Part shown: piece after piece, positions 17,673 through 25,295 of the stretch
How positions within the stretch are numbered: the stretch's first letter is position 1
Layout: each line of letters starts with the position of its first letter
Assembly: GCA_017470165.1 (NCBI GenBank)
Contig: JAFUEX010000002.1
Span: forward strand, 1 to 60,237
Source of the DNA: Alphaproteobacteria bacterium
GTDB taxonomy: Bacteria; Pseudomonadota; Alphaproteobacteria; RF32; CAG-239
Reading direction: 5' to 3'
DNA length: 60,237 bases
Made by a program: the position numbers and the translations under genes
The notes under the pieces: model-generated
Databases searched by the model: none
Told to the model about the DNA's origin: nothing
The model's input: only the letters and a program-made list of their open reading frames with translations

Positions 17673-19027
17673 GCAAGGGCCTGTAATATTTGGCGACTGA
17701 AGTCGGCCAAGGAGTTGTCGTGCGCTCCCATTATCACAATTTTGTCACCGGATACGGCTGCGGTCGAGATGTAGCTGAGGGTATCGGGCTTGGCCGGCAG
17801 GAACAAAGCGTTGTGGTGGCCGTTTTCTTTGATGCGGTTGATGATGTTGAGTGATGATATGTCGGTGTCTTGGGCGGTCAGCTCGTAGATTTCCTGCATA
17901 ATGATGATATCTTCCGGTGACAGCACACGGGCAATCACTGCAGCGGTTTCATCACCGGTGTTGCGTGCGGAAAACGGAGTGTGCGGCTGATACATGGCAA
18001 TAATGCGGCCGCCGCCGGATTTGAGCGCCAAAAGTGAGGCCTCAATTTTGCTCGGATTATGGGCAAAGTCGTGAAATACGGTGATGCCGTTGATGCTGCC
18101 GATTTTTTCCAATCGGGCTTTTACACCGGTGAAACCCTCAAGTGCTTGTGCCGCGTCAAAGGGATTGATGCCGACAACCGAACAGGCGGCAATGGCAGCC
18201 AAGGCATTAGCTACATTAAAACGTCCGATAAGCTGTAAGGTAAAAGTTCTGCCACGTAAAGTATACTCAATTGAGGCGTTGTTAAGAACTATGCGGTCAG
18301 CATAAAAATCGGCTTGCGGATTAACCAGCGAAAAGGTGGTTAAATTGGGATGAGTGATTTTGGCGTGGTAAGGGAAATCTAGGTTCATTACCAAATTTTG
18401 ACAATGCGAGGCAAATGTGCTGAAATAGCCGAACAATTTTTCCAACGAGGTGTGGTCGTGAGAAATATTGGTGATAATGCCGACTTGCGGGTGATATTTT
18501 TGAATGGAGCCGTCACTTTCGTCGGCCTCAATAACGCAATAATCGCCGGTGTTGTAAATATAATTGGGGATGCCGATGCCACCCTCATAATTGCACAGAG
18601 CTCCGCCGTTGACCATACAAGGAGATTTGCCCAACGTGTCAAGAATATAGCCAATCATCGCAGTGGTGGTGGTTTTGCCGGCAGTCCCTCCCACTGCGAT
18701 ACCATAACGGTAAGAGGATAAAATTTCCAGCAACAAATCCGAACGATATTTGATGGGCACCCCCAAAGATTTGGCACGCAGTATGTCGGGATTGTTCGAA
18801 TTTATGGCGGCAGAAACGCACAAGTACTGAGTGTCTTTGCTCAGCATGGAGCCGTCTTGCGGACAAATATGCAAACCGGCTGCAGACAACGCGGTGCGAC
18901 GGTCGAGGTCTTTGCCGGCATCAAATCCGGCATCAGAGCCCCATACTTCATAACCGCGGCGAATCATAATTTGTTCTAGGGGGCTTATGCCATTGCCGGC
19001 AGCGCCGCTGAAAGCGATTTTGGTCAT
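17669..19027 (-). CDS. Mur ligase, MurC/Mpl type (paralogue A)
   Basis: The 452-aa protein has the three-domain Mur ligase layout: an N-terminal Rossmann domain, the ATP loop GGTAGKTTTTAMIGYI (P-loop at about 114-120), the IEADESDGS block, ISHDHTSLEK, GRFNVANALAA and the C-terminal FHDFAHNPSKIEASL. The order and DFAH motif point to Mpl (UDP-MurNAc:tripeptide ligase) or MurC. It is clearly paralogous to the gene at 31413 (shared ICPQDGSM, AMIGYILD, ADESDGSI). No other murein genes adjoin it. Whether it is the biosynthetic MurC, a recycling Mpl, or has other amino-acid specificity cannot be settled here. Confidence 0.85.
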   Translation of the reverse strand: MTKIAFSGAAGNGISPLEQIMIRRGYEVWGSDAGFDAGKDLDRRTALSAAGLHICPQDGSMLSKDTQYLCVSAAINSNNPDILRAKSLGVPIKYRSDLLLEILSSYRYGIAVGGTAGKTTTTAMIGYILDTLGKSPCMVNGGALCNYEGGIGIPNYIYNTGDYCVIEADESDGSIQKYHPQVGIITNISHDHTSLEKLFGYFSTFASHCQNLVMNLDFPYHAKITHPNLTTFSLVNPQADFYADRIVLNNASIEYTLRGRTFTLQLIGRFNVANALAAIAACSVVGINPFDAAQALEGFTGVKARLEKIGSINGITVFHDFAHNPSKIEASLLALKSGGGRIIAMYQPHTPFSARNTGDETAAVIARVLSPEDIIIMQEIYELTAQDTDISSLNIINRIKENGHHNALFLPAKPDTLSYISTAAVSGDKIVIMGAHDNSLADFSRQILQALA

Positions 19028-19050
19028 AATCGTGGTCGTCCTTTGTTGTC

Positions 19051-19899
19051 TTATAGCGCGTCCAAAGTAGTATTTTCCTGCTGTTGGATAATTTTTAAGT
19101 TGGAATAGTCTATGACTATATAGCTTTTTTTGTCACCGTCAACCTCAATGCTGAGGGTTGCGGATATATCGGAATTGTGATAGGTGGAGTACAAAACGGC
19201 GGTGCCGGCGGCAAGCTGGTTTAAGAAATCGGGATTTCCGAGAGGTGCTTCTTCGGTTATGGTCTGCTCTTTGCCTTGGGCGTCTTTGATGGTTTTAGTA
19301 ATTTGCGCCGGAGTAAACATTTGGTCCATATTGCCGTATTTTTTATTCAGATATTCGGAATAGGTTTTGTAAATGTGCAGGGTTTTAGAGGCATCGGGTT
19401 CGTCTTCGATGGCTGAGGAATAAGCCAAAATACGCCAAAGTTCGTCAGTTTTGCCAAACGAAACATAGACCCTCTCAAAAAAGTCGAGTTTTTTGGGTAA
19501 GCGGTTGGCCAAAAAAGAATCGGGATAATCTTTCATCTCGACCTTGGTAAGTTCGACACCTTGGTTGCGGGTGGAAGATATGCCGGCGTTCCACAACAGT
19601 CCGAACGGGGCGGGAAAGGTGAGTTTGTCGGTGGATTTGGAGATAACGGGAGCCGAACTTTTGAATTGAGAAGTGCGCGGTGCAGTAAGTTTGCGCGGGG
19701 CTTGTTTCAGCAGAGCTTTGGCATCGGCAGCAGCGGCTGCATTGGCTGAAGAATCGATGCCGGCTGATTGTTCAACATCTTCTGCGGCGCGCACGATGAT
19801 GTCGGAATCGTCAAACAACAGGTTTTGCGAATAGGCCAAATGCCAAGGCAAAATCAATAAGAGCAGGCCAAACAGCGGAATAAAAATTTTCATTAGCAA
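19051..19899 (-). CDS. Exported protein of unknown function
   Basis: The 282-aa protein starts with a signal peptide (two starts, 19899 and ATG 19893; hydrophobic FIPLFGLLLLILPWHLAYS, cleavage after AYS likely). An Ala-rich, low-complexity linker (SSANAAAAADAKALLKQAPR) follows, then a folded domain with FPAPFGLLWNAGISSTRNQGV and a C-terminal beta-rich part ending VIDYSNLKIIQQQ. I do not recognise the family. It is 23 bp downstream of nothing on its own strand, lies upstream of the Mur ligase in the same direction, and diverges from the TetR gene. Periplasmic location is inferred. Confidence 0.7.
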   Translation of the reverse strand: MLMKIFIPLFGLLLLILPWHLAYSQNLLFDDSDIIVRAAEDVEQSAGIDSSANAAAAADAKALLKQAPRKLTAPRTSQFKSSAPVISKSTDKLTFPAPFGLLWNAGISSTRNQGVELTKVEMKDYPDSFLANRLPKKLDFFERVYVSFGKTDELWRILAYSSAIEDEPDASKTLHIYKTYSEYLNKKYGNMDQMFTPAQITKTIKDAQGKEQTITEEAPLGNPDFLNQLAAGTAVLYSTYHNSDISATLSIEVDGDKKSYIVIDYSNLKIIQQQENTTLDAL

Positions 19900-20013
19900 A
19901 TATCCTTGTGTTATGTTGAAAAATTAAATTGCAACAAATTGACGATATGGTTTAATATAATCACAGGTTTATTGATTTTGCAATTTTTTTATTTGACGGG
20001 TTGGAATAAGCGG

Positions 20014-20634
20014 ATGACGGAAGCAAAAGGCGACAGATTGAAAATTTTTGTACACAAAGAGATGAGAAAAAGTCTGCTGAAGTGCGCGCGTCGGATGGTA
20101 AAGAGAGACGGCATCGCAGCGCTGAGCGCTCGCAAATTGGCGGGTGAGGCCAATTCATCCGTGGGGATGATTTATAATATTTTCGGGACGATGGACAATT
20201 TGATTGCCGAGCAGAATGTGATGACGCTGGAAGAATTGTACGAGCAGATGTGCAAGGTGAGTTTGGGGGATAATGCGTTTAATAATCTGAACCGGTATGC
20301 CGATATTTTGTCAGCTTATATTGTGGCGAATCCGAATTTGTGGAACTTGCTATACAGTCGGCATTTGTCATCGGGTGCGGCCAAAAGCAGTATGGCGGAG
20401 GCGCGGGTGATTAAGAAGATTGACCTGTTGATTTGTTGGCAGGCGGCGGGAATGATAGGCGATATGAGCATAAGAGAAAAGCGGATGATGATTAAGGTAC
20501 TGGAGATGAGTCTGTTTGCGCTGAGCGGCTATCTTTTGGGCAACAAGTTGCAGGAGACTTCCGGATTGAACCGGCATAACTTATGCAAACTGTTGATGAA
20601 TACTTATGTTGCAGGGCTGAACAGTTTGCGATAG
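20014..20634 (+). CDS. TetR-family transcriptional regulator
   Basis: The frame is open from 19906, but the first 36 residues are hydrophobic and unlike the family. I choose ATG 20014, giving 206 aa that begin MTEAKGDRLKIFVHKEMRK. The TetR HTH is at about residues 15-65 (LLKCARRMVKRDGIAALSAR..SSVGMIYNIFGTMDNLIAE). The C-terminal ligand/dimer domain is variable. A TATAAT at 19956-19961 lies in the upstream region. The next gene starts 10 bp later, followed by the DGR reverse transcriptase with an overlap, so this regulator may control the retroelement operon; that is inference from spacing. Confidence 0.85.
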   Translation: MTEAKGDRLKIFVHKEMRKSLLKCARRMVKRDGIAALSARKLAGEANSSVGMIYNIFGTMDNLIAEQNVMTLEELYEQMCKVSLGDNAFNNLNRYADILSAYIVANPNLWNLLYSRHLSSGAAKSSMAEARVIKKIDLLICWQAAGMIGDMSIREKRMMIKVLEMSLFALSGYLLGNKLQETSGLNRHNLCKLLMNTYVAGLNSLR

Positions 20635-20643
20635 GATAAAGAA

Positions 20644-21201
20644 GTGACTGATGTGTTTTACACTAAATGGCTGAAATTTTGGGAATACTTAAATTCTGCG
20701 GAGTTTTTGGGAGAGTTTTTTAACAACCGGTTTTATCTGATATTGATGGTGATTGTGCTGATACATATCAAAAATTTCACCTATAAATCGATGTTTATGG
20801 CGGCGTTGATTAATATTCCGGGGACATTGCTGCACGAGCTGACGCATTTTATAACCGGACTGGTGTTGAATGCGCGGCCGTGCAATTTTACAGTGTTTCC
20901 CAAACGGGCGCCGGACGGATATGTTATGGGGAGTGTGGGTTTTCGCAACATTACTTTCTATAATGCGGTGCCGTCGGCTTTGGCGCCGCTGGCGTTGTTG
21001 CCCATAGGGTTTTATGTCAACCGCTATTTGTTGCCCGAGATGGAGCCGACATTGCTTAATTGTATTTTGTATATGCTGCTGCAGACGGTGCTGATTGAGA
21101 ATGCGATACCTTCGCGAGCCGATTTCAGGGTGGCCGGATTGTATGTCAGCGGAGTTATCTTTTATTTGGGCTTAGGGGTGGCCACCTTGGTTTGGCTGTG
21201 A
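20644..21201 (+). CDS. M50-like membrane metalloprotease candidate (HELTH)
   Basis: The 185-aa protein starts at GTG 20644 with AAAGAAG just upstream; GTG 20653 is an alternative. It has several membrane segments. IPGTLLHELTHFITG (about residues 59-73) gives an HExxH zinc motif inside a helix, and ENAIPSRADFRV near 155 resembles the second M50 motif (N-x-x-P...D). Substrate unknown. It lies between the TetR gene and the reverse transcriptase, overlapping the latter by 10 bp, so it is in the same transcript as the DGR. Confidence 0.6.
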   Translation: MTDVFYTKWLKFWEYLNSAEFLGEFFNNRFYLILMVIVLIHIKNFTYKSMFMAALINIPGTLLHELTHFITGLVLNARPCNFTVFPKRAPDGYVMGSVGFRNITFYNAVPSALAPLALLPIGFYVNRYLLPEMEPTLLNCILYMLLQTVLIENAIPSRADFRVAGLYVSGVIFYLGLGVATLVWL

Positions 21202-22511
21202 AGCAGCAACGGGGGGAAGAATCGGAACAATTTGCGGCGATTAACGATTGTCCGTTTGTTAAACTGGATGATTTGTATCGGGCCTATTATGAATGCCGCA
21301 AGCACAAAAGGCGCACGAGTAATGCCATAGCTTTTGAGCTGGATTTTGAGCGCAATCTTATAGATTTGTGGCGAGAGATAAATTCTGGAGAATATCAGAT
21401 AAGCCGCTCAATTGCTTTTACGGTGGACTATCCAGTGAAAAGGGAGGTATTTGCGGCGGATTTTCGCGACAGGGTGGTGCATCATCTTATCATTGACAAA
21501 ATAAATCATTTGTTGGAGGCGGAATTTATCCCCGACAGCTATAGTTGCCGTGAGGGAAAAGGAACATTGTTCGGGGCAAAAAGGGTGCAGCAGATGTTGG
21601 CTCGGTGCTCAAGTGAGGGGAAAGAAGACTGTTATATCCTAAAACTGGACATTCGTTCGTTTTTTATGAGTATTTATAAGCCGCTGTTGTATCAAAAGTT
21701 GGAAGATTTTTTGCAGGCCAAATATCAAGGTGATGATTTGGCGATAATTTTATCGCTGATACGGATGACAATTTTTAACAATCCGGATGAAAGTTGCCGT
21801 ATAAAGGGAAGTTTGCGCGATTGGGACGGGCTGCCGCATCATAAAAGTTTGTTTTGGGCCGAGCGCGAGCGCGGACTGCCGATAGGCAATTTGACCTCGC
21901 AGATATTTGCCAATTTTTATCTCAATGGGCTAGATAAGTTTGTAACGCAAACTCTGGGTATCAGGTATTACGGGCGGTATGTGGATGATTTTGTGCTTAT
22001 CCACAAAGACAAAAGTTTTTTGCAAGAGGCGCATCGCAAGATTGCCGAATTTTTGGATTCGGAACTCAAATTGTCATTGCATCCGCAAAAAGTTTATCTG
22101 CAACACTACAGCAAAGGAGTCAGGTTTATCGGTGCGGTTATCAAATATGACCATATTATAATCGGACGGCGAACCAAGGGCAATTTATACAACAAGATTT
22201 ATGGTTTGCTGCCGATTATGGCGCAAAGTGCCGGAAAAACTTTGGAGATGTTGCCCTGCTTTAATTCCAGTATCAATTCATATTTGGGGTTGATGCGGCA
22301 CTACAAAACTTATCATCTGCGCGGTCATATTCTGCGCTTGCTGAGCTCAACTTTTTTGGCGCCGGCTCTGGAAAAGGTTGCGGATAATTCGCGATTGAAG
22401 GTTGCCAAAATCTTTATGCCGAAGGAGCAAACCAAACATAAGCTGCGGCGGCAAAGACAATATCGTCGTCATTATCATCAACGAAAGGAGAAAAAATATG
22501 GCAGTGTGTAA
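21192..22511 (+). CDS. DGR-type reverse transcriptase
   Basis: The 439-aa protein is an RNA-directed DNA polymerase of the diversity-generating-retroelement class. Palm motifs are LKLDIRSFFMSI (Asp153), GLPIGNLTSQIFANFYLN (228-245) and GRYVDDFVLIH (Asp265/Asp266). The GNxxSQ form of motif 4 is the DGR signature as I know it; group II intron and retron enzymes usually differ there. No maturase or HNH domain follows; the tail is Arg/Lys/His-rich (KLRRQRQYRRHYHQRKEKK). The start is TTG 21192 or GTG 21198, overlapping the previous gene. The 3' end overlaps the Avd gene by 14 bp. It would copy the template repeat with adenine-specific errors. Confidence 0.93.
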   Translation: MAVKQQRGEESEQFAAINDCPFVKLDDLYRAYYECRKHKRRTSNAIAFELDFERNLIDLWREINSGEYQISRSIAFTVDYPVKREVFAADFRDRVVHHLIIDKINHLLEAEFIPDSYSCREGKGTLFGAKRVQQMLARCSSEGKEDCYILKLDIRSFFMSIYKPLLYQKLEDFLQAKYQGDDLAIILSLIRMTIFNNPDESCRIKGSLRDWDGLPHHKSLFWAERERGLPIGNLTSQIFANFYLNGLDKFVTQTLGIRYYGRYVDDFVLIHKDKSFLQEAHRKIAEFLDSELKLSLHPQKVYLQHYSKGVRFIGAVIKYDHIIIGRRTKGNLYNKIYGLLPIMAQSAGKTLEMLPCFNSSINSYLGLMRHYKTYHLRGHILRLLSSTFLAPALEKVADNSRLKVAKIFMPKEQTKHKLRRQRQYRRHYHQRKEKKYGSV

Positions 22512-22848
22512 TCAACTTCCGATATATCGGGATTCGTACCAATTGTTGCTGGAGGTTTATCAGGTTACCAACAAGTTTGCGCGGGATTTTAAGTATAATC
22601 TGGGACAGGATATGAAGCGCGACTGTTTGGATATGGTGCGGCATTTGTATAATGCCAATCACGATGTAGCGGCGAGAGCGGAGCATATTGACAAATTTTT
22701 GAGCACATTCGAGGTGTTAAAAGTGGAAATCAGGCTGTGTGTGGATATGAATATGTTAAGTATCAACAAACTGGCGCAGTTGAGTTTGCTGATGGAGAGT
22801 ATATCGCGGCAGGCGCGGGGGTGGCGAGCCAAGAGTCGGCGGAAGTAA
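22498..22848 (+). CDS. avd: DGR accessory variability determinant (Avd), four-helix bundle
   Basis: The 116-aa protein begins at ATG 22498 behind AAAGGAG (22484-22490). The sequence LPIYRDSYQLLLEVYQVTNK, then RDFKYNLGQDMKRD and the C-terminal LSLLMESISRQARGW matches bAvd/S23-type four-helix-bundle proteins, which bind the DGR reverse transcriptase and are needed for mutagenic cDNA synthesis. The C-terminus is basic (RAKSRRK), fitting nucleic-acid contact. It overlaps the reverse transcriptase gene by 14 bp and ends 13 bp before the oppositely oriented template repeat. Confidence 0.92.
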   Translation: MAVCNQLPIYRDSYQLLLEVYQVTNKFARDFKYNLGQDMKRDCLDMVRHLYNANHDVAARAEHIDKFLSTFEVLKVEIRLCVDMNMLSINKLAQLSLLMESISRQARGWRAKSRRK

Positions 22849-22860
22849 AAAACACTTTTA

Positions 22861-22980
22861 TTAAAGAAGCTGGAAGGCTCGGACGTAATTGTTGTTGTAC
22901 TTATTGTTGTTGTTCCGGTTGCCATCAGACATATTCAGTTTCCAAGAATTGTTGGAGTTGTTCTCGGAAGACGACCGTCT
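22861..22980 (-). repeat. DGR template repeat (TR)
   Basis: Read on the minus strand this 120-bp stretch would encode SSSENNSNNSWKLNMSDGN, then RNNNNKYNNN and YVRAFQLL, then stop. Thirteen Asn codons (nine AAC, four AAT) make it the A-rich template from which a C-type-lectin-like variable repeat is rewritten; the NNNNKYNNNYVR ending is the usual DGR pattern. It is not a gene: the frame closes with a stop just upstream. A 12-bp near-palindrome AGACGACCGTCT (22969-22980, plus strand) marks its 5' side. Adenines lie on the minus strand, so the TR RNA must be read opposite to the reverse transcriptase and avd. Confidence 0.9.
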
Positions 22981-23135
22981 TACAAATAAAATGTTATCAC
23001 TAAAATTTTATGTGCGACGCCGCTACTGGACGTTGCGGATAACCCTTTTTTAATAAAAGAAAAAGCTCGCTTCCAACGACACGAAATCGACTGGAATTCC
23101 GGCAAGACCCATCCGCCGTTCTTGACTTGAGTGTG

Positions 23136-23164
23136 AATATAGCCGAAATAACCGGCATGGTCAA
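23136..23164 (-). promoter_or_regulatory. Promoter for the template-repeat RNA
   Basis: On the minus strand TTGACC (plus 23159-23164) and TATATT (plus 23136-23141) are separated by exactly 17 bp. Transcription would start near 23129 and reach the TR after about 150 nt, giving a dedicated non-coding TR transcript. No plus-strand gene uses this region. Confidence 0.7.
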
Positions 23165-23211
23165 GTGTAATATTTCAGGTGATATTCTTTTAATGACGAT
23201 GAGGCCCCTGA

Positions 23212-23239
23212 TTTTTCAGGAACTATCGTTCCTGAAAAA
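23212..23239. repeat. 12-bp perfect hairpin near the DGR
   Basis: TTTTTCAGGAAC (23212-23223) and GTTCCTGAAAAA (23228-23239) flank a 4-nt loop: TATC on the plus strand, GATA on the minus. No T-run follows the GC part on either strand, so it is not a standard terminator. Its position upstream of the TR promoter is suggestive but its role is unknown. Confidence 0.7.
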
Positions 23240-23437
23240 GAGGTGACAGCAAGAGGAAAGGGGTGACATTTCTCTTGTGGTCGGGAGACCCTTTACTCGC
23301 TGTTTTACAAACGTCTCGGGGAGGGGAACAGAGGAAAGATGGAGGGCGGGGAAAAATACTGTTTATCCCAAGAAAAATTCTTGCAATCAAGTTTTAGTTG
23401 TTATACTGATGAAGTGTGTACTAGTAAGGAGTTTTTT
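23240..23437. other. Intergenic stretch with GTGACA words, no gene seen
   Basis: The region is purine-rich, with GGTGACAG at 23242-23249 and GGTGACA at 23262-23268. Similar words recur in the intergenic region at 48560-48680. The frame open from 23339 is continuous with the next gene but lacks a ribosome binding site, so I do not extend that gene into it. Confidence 0.4.
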
Positions 23438-24082
23438 ATGATGTTTTTTACCAAATCGGAAAAGACAATAGTCTTTAATGTCGTAAGACAATTCGTGTAT
23501 TTTTGTTTGGTTTTTGCTTTTGTGGGGTTGTTGAATTTTTTATCCTCAGTATATCATCAACAAACTTTTGCCGAGCACTGCATTGTCGAAAATATTCAGC
23601 TGGGTTTGCTGATTACCTCCGGAGTGATATTTTTAGCGCAACTGAAATTGCGTCCGGAATATGCCTGTGTTTTGTGGCTGTTGGCCTCGTGCTCGTTTTT
23701 GGGGGCTTGTCGAGAAATGGATATGTTCTTTGATAAAAATTTGCCGATTATAAGCTGGCGAATCGGTTTTATCTTTCCGCTGATTGCACTTTATAAGGCT
23801 TGGCAATACCGCTGGTGTTTGAAGAAAACGCTGCTGCGCTTTTTTACCTCGCCGGCGTTTTATATGATGTGCTGTGCGATGATGATTGTATTGCCGATAG
23901 CACAATATATCGGGCATCGTCCGCTGATGGTTAATGTTTTGGGCACCACAAAAATAGCCGCGGTTAAAGAGTTGTTTGAAGAGGCGCTGGAAGCTGTCGG
24001 ATATCTGCTGATATTTTTGAGTTCAATCGAATGTTATTTCAGCCTGCCGAAAACCGTCAAAGTCAAGGTCAATCGCAAATAG
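23438..24082 (+). CDS. Multi-span membrane protein of unknown function
   Basis: The protein has 214 aa from ATG 23438, seven bases after TAAGGAG (23425-23431); ATG 23441 is the next codon. About six hydrophobic segments are visible (VYFCLVFAFVGLLNFL, LGLLITSGVIFLAQL, ACVLWLLASCSFLGAC, IGFIFPLIALY, MMCCAMMIVLPIAQYIG, AVGYLLIFLSSIE). It is Cys-rich in the membrane parts. I do not recognise a family. It overlaps the convergent glycosyltransferase gene by 14 bp. Confidence 0.75.
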   Translation: MMFFTKSEKTIVFNVVRQFVYFCLVFAFVGLLNFLSSVYHQQTFAEHCIVENIQLGLLITSGVIFLAQLKLRPEYACVLWLLASCSFLGACREMDMFFDKNLPIISWRIGFIFPLIALYKAWQYRWCLKKTLLRFFTSPAFYMMCCAMMIVLPIAQYIGHRPLMVNVLGTTKIAAVKELFEEALEAVGYLLIFLSSIECYFSLPKTVKVKVNRK

Positions 24083-25133
24083 TCGGCCACGGATAATCTT
24101 TAGGCTCAAACTCATCAAACAGCAAATCGGCGATATATTTGGCGATTAGGCGTTCATTGAATAATTGATGATATTTTGCCCAGCCTTTTTTGGCAACCGC
24201 CATGCGTTCTTGCGGGTTGGCGCGGTAGTGTTTGATTTTGGCATAAAGCTCATCTTCGCCTTCAAAAAAGGCAATTTCATCGTCTTTGAACAAATCGCCG
24301 AAGCCGGTTCTTCTATCCATTAGGGCCAAAGCTCCGTTGCCCATAAGGTGTGCCATTCTGTCAGATGAATAAAGATAATCGTGATTGGACCGGTTAATGT
24401 TGAGTCCCATTGCCGTGTTGGAAAATACCCGTTGATATTCGCCGCCGGTCAGGTTTATTCCGTCGACACGCGAGAATAATACCTTATTCATATCAATATT
24501 TTTTTCCACTCGGGTCAAAATATCTTTGGTTTTCATTATCACGCCGTCAAACTCGCGTTCGCTGTTGGGGGAAGACGGAAATACCAAATCCCACTCCGGC
24601 GTTTCAATCTCAAAAGCCCGTCCGGTTTCAATTGAAGCATCTACCGGATTGGGCATAAAGCCTATCTTGTGTTTTTGGGTGTCAAATTGGCGCAGCAGGT
24701 TCTTATCGGCCGTAGTGATAATGGTAGCATCAACCAAATCGATTTTAGAATTAATGTGCTTAATATTTTCCGGTACAATTTCGGGATTAATGCAGTCAAC
24801 ATTCCATTGCAAAACTTTGGTATTAGGAAGGGCTTTACGAATATCAGCCAAAGTGCTCGGTGTGATGGTGTCGGCATGGCCTAAGATAATGCCGTCAGGC
24901 CGGGTGTCAACGCAATATTCATAAAACAGTCGGTTAAAAGGTTTGCTGCCCAACTGTTTGAATTTGCCGAAACAAGAATAAGCCTTTAGGATGTCGCGAT
25001 CGGAAAAGTCCAAAACATTATGACCGTTGCGGATAAGCCCGTGCGAGATTTTATACGGCGCGATATTCATATAACATCCGATACGCTTGATAAAATTAAA
25101 ATTAGTGCAATGAATTATGCGTTTGGGGGTCAT
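24069..25133 (-). CDS. CgeB-like glycosyltransferase
   Basis: The 354-aa cytoplasmic protein has a GT-B fold layout. The N-terminal half has IIHCTNFNF..MNIAPYKISHGLIRNGHNVLDFSDRD and a central GFMPNPVD nucleotide-sugar region. The C-terminal half, with NINRSNHDYLYSSDRMAHLMGNGALALMDRRTGFGDLF, matches the Glyco_trans_1_2/CgeB (spore maturation protein) type. The sugar donor and acceptor are unknown; surface glycan or protein glycosylation is typical. It stands alone, with no polysaccharide cluster around it. Confidence 0.75.
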   Translation of the reverse strand: MTPKRIIHCTNFNFIKRIGCYMNIAPYKISHGLIRNGHNVLDFSDRDILKAYSCFGKFKQLGSKPFNRLFYEYCVDTRPDGIILGHADTITPSTLADIRKALPNTKVLQWNVDCINPEIVPENIKHINSKIDLVDATIITTADKNLLRQFDTQKHKIGFMPNPVDASIETGRAFEIETPEWDLVFPSSPNSEREFDGVIMKTKDILTRVEKNIDMNKVLFSRVDGINLTGGEYQRVFSNTAMGLNINRSNHDYLYSSDRMAHLMGNGALALMDRRTGFGDLFKDDEIAFFEGEDELYAKIKHYRANPQERMAVAKKGWAKYHQLFNERLIAKYIADLLFDEFEPKDYPWPTICD

Positions 25134-25221
25134 TTTTCTCGGCCTTGTGAAAATCGGTTAAACTAAATCTTAAAGAAAATCGTTGGTAAAAGCAAAAAAT
25201 GTGTACATCATATCTGACGGC

Positions 25222-25250
25222 TTGCAATTACAACGATTCCGTAATATTAT
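25222..25250 (+). promoter_or_regulatory. Promoter of the small lipoprotein gene
   Basis: TTGCAA (25222-25227) and TATTAT (25245-25250) are separated by 17 bp, 46 bases before the start codon. Confidence 0.55.
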
Positions 25251-25295
25251 GACCAAGTAAATGTTAAAAAAACTTTAATTAAAGGGAATAATATT

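Noticed and set aside
19906-20013. N-terminal membrane extension of the TetR gene
   Set aside because: The first 36 codons overlie the promoter region and have no family match; ATG 20014 gives a normal TetR start.
21192-22511. Group II intron or retron reverse transcriptase
   Set aside because: No maturase/HNH domain or intron RNA is seen; GNLTSQ motif, Avd and TR identify a DGR.
22861-23000. Minus-strand short frame with NNNNKYNNNYVR read as a protein
   Set aside because: It closes with an in-frame stop a few codons upstream and has no start; it is the template repeat, not a gene.
22981-23180. Minus-strand open frame with DHAGYFGYIHTQVKNGGW
   Set aside because: About 60 codons without a start or ribosome binding site, overlapping the TR promoter; it stops before the TR. 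Treated as leader RNA.
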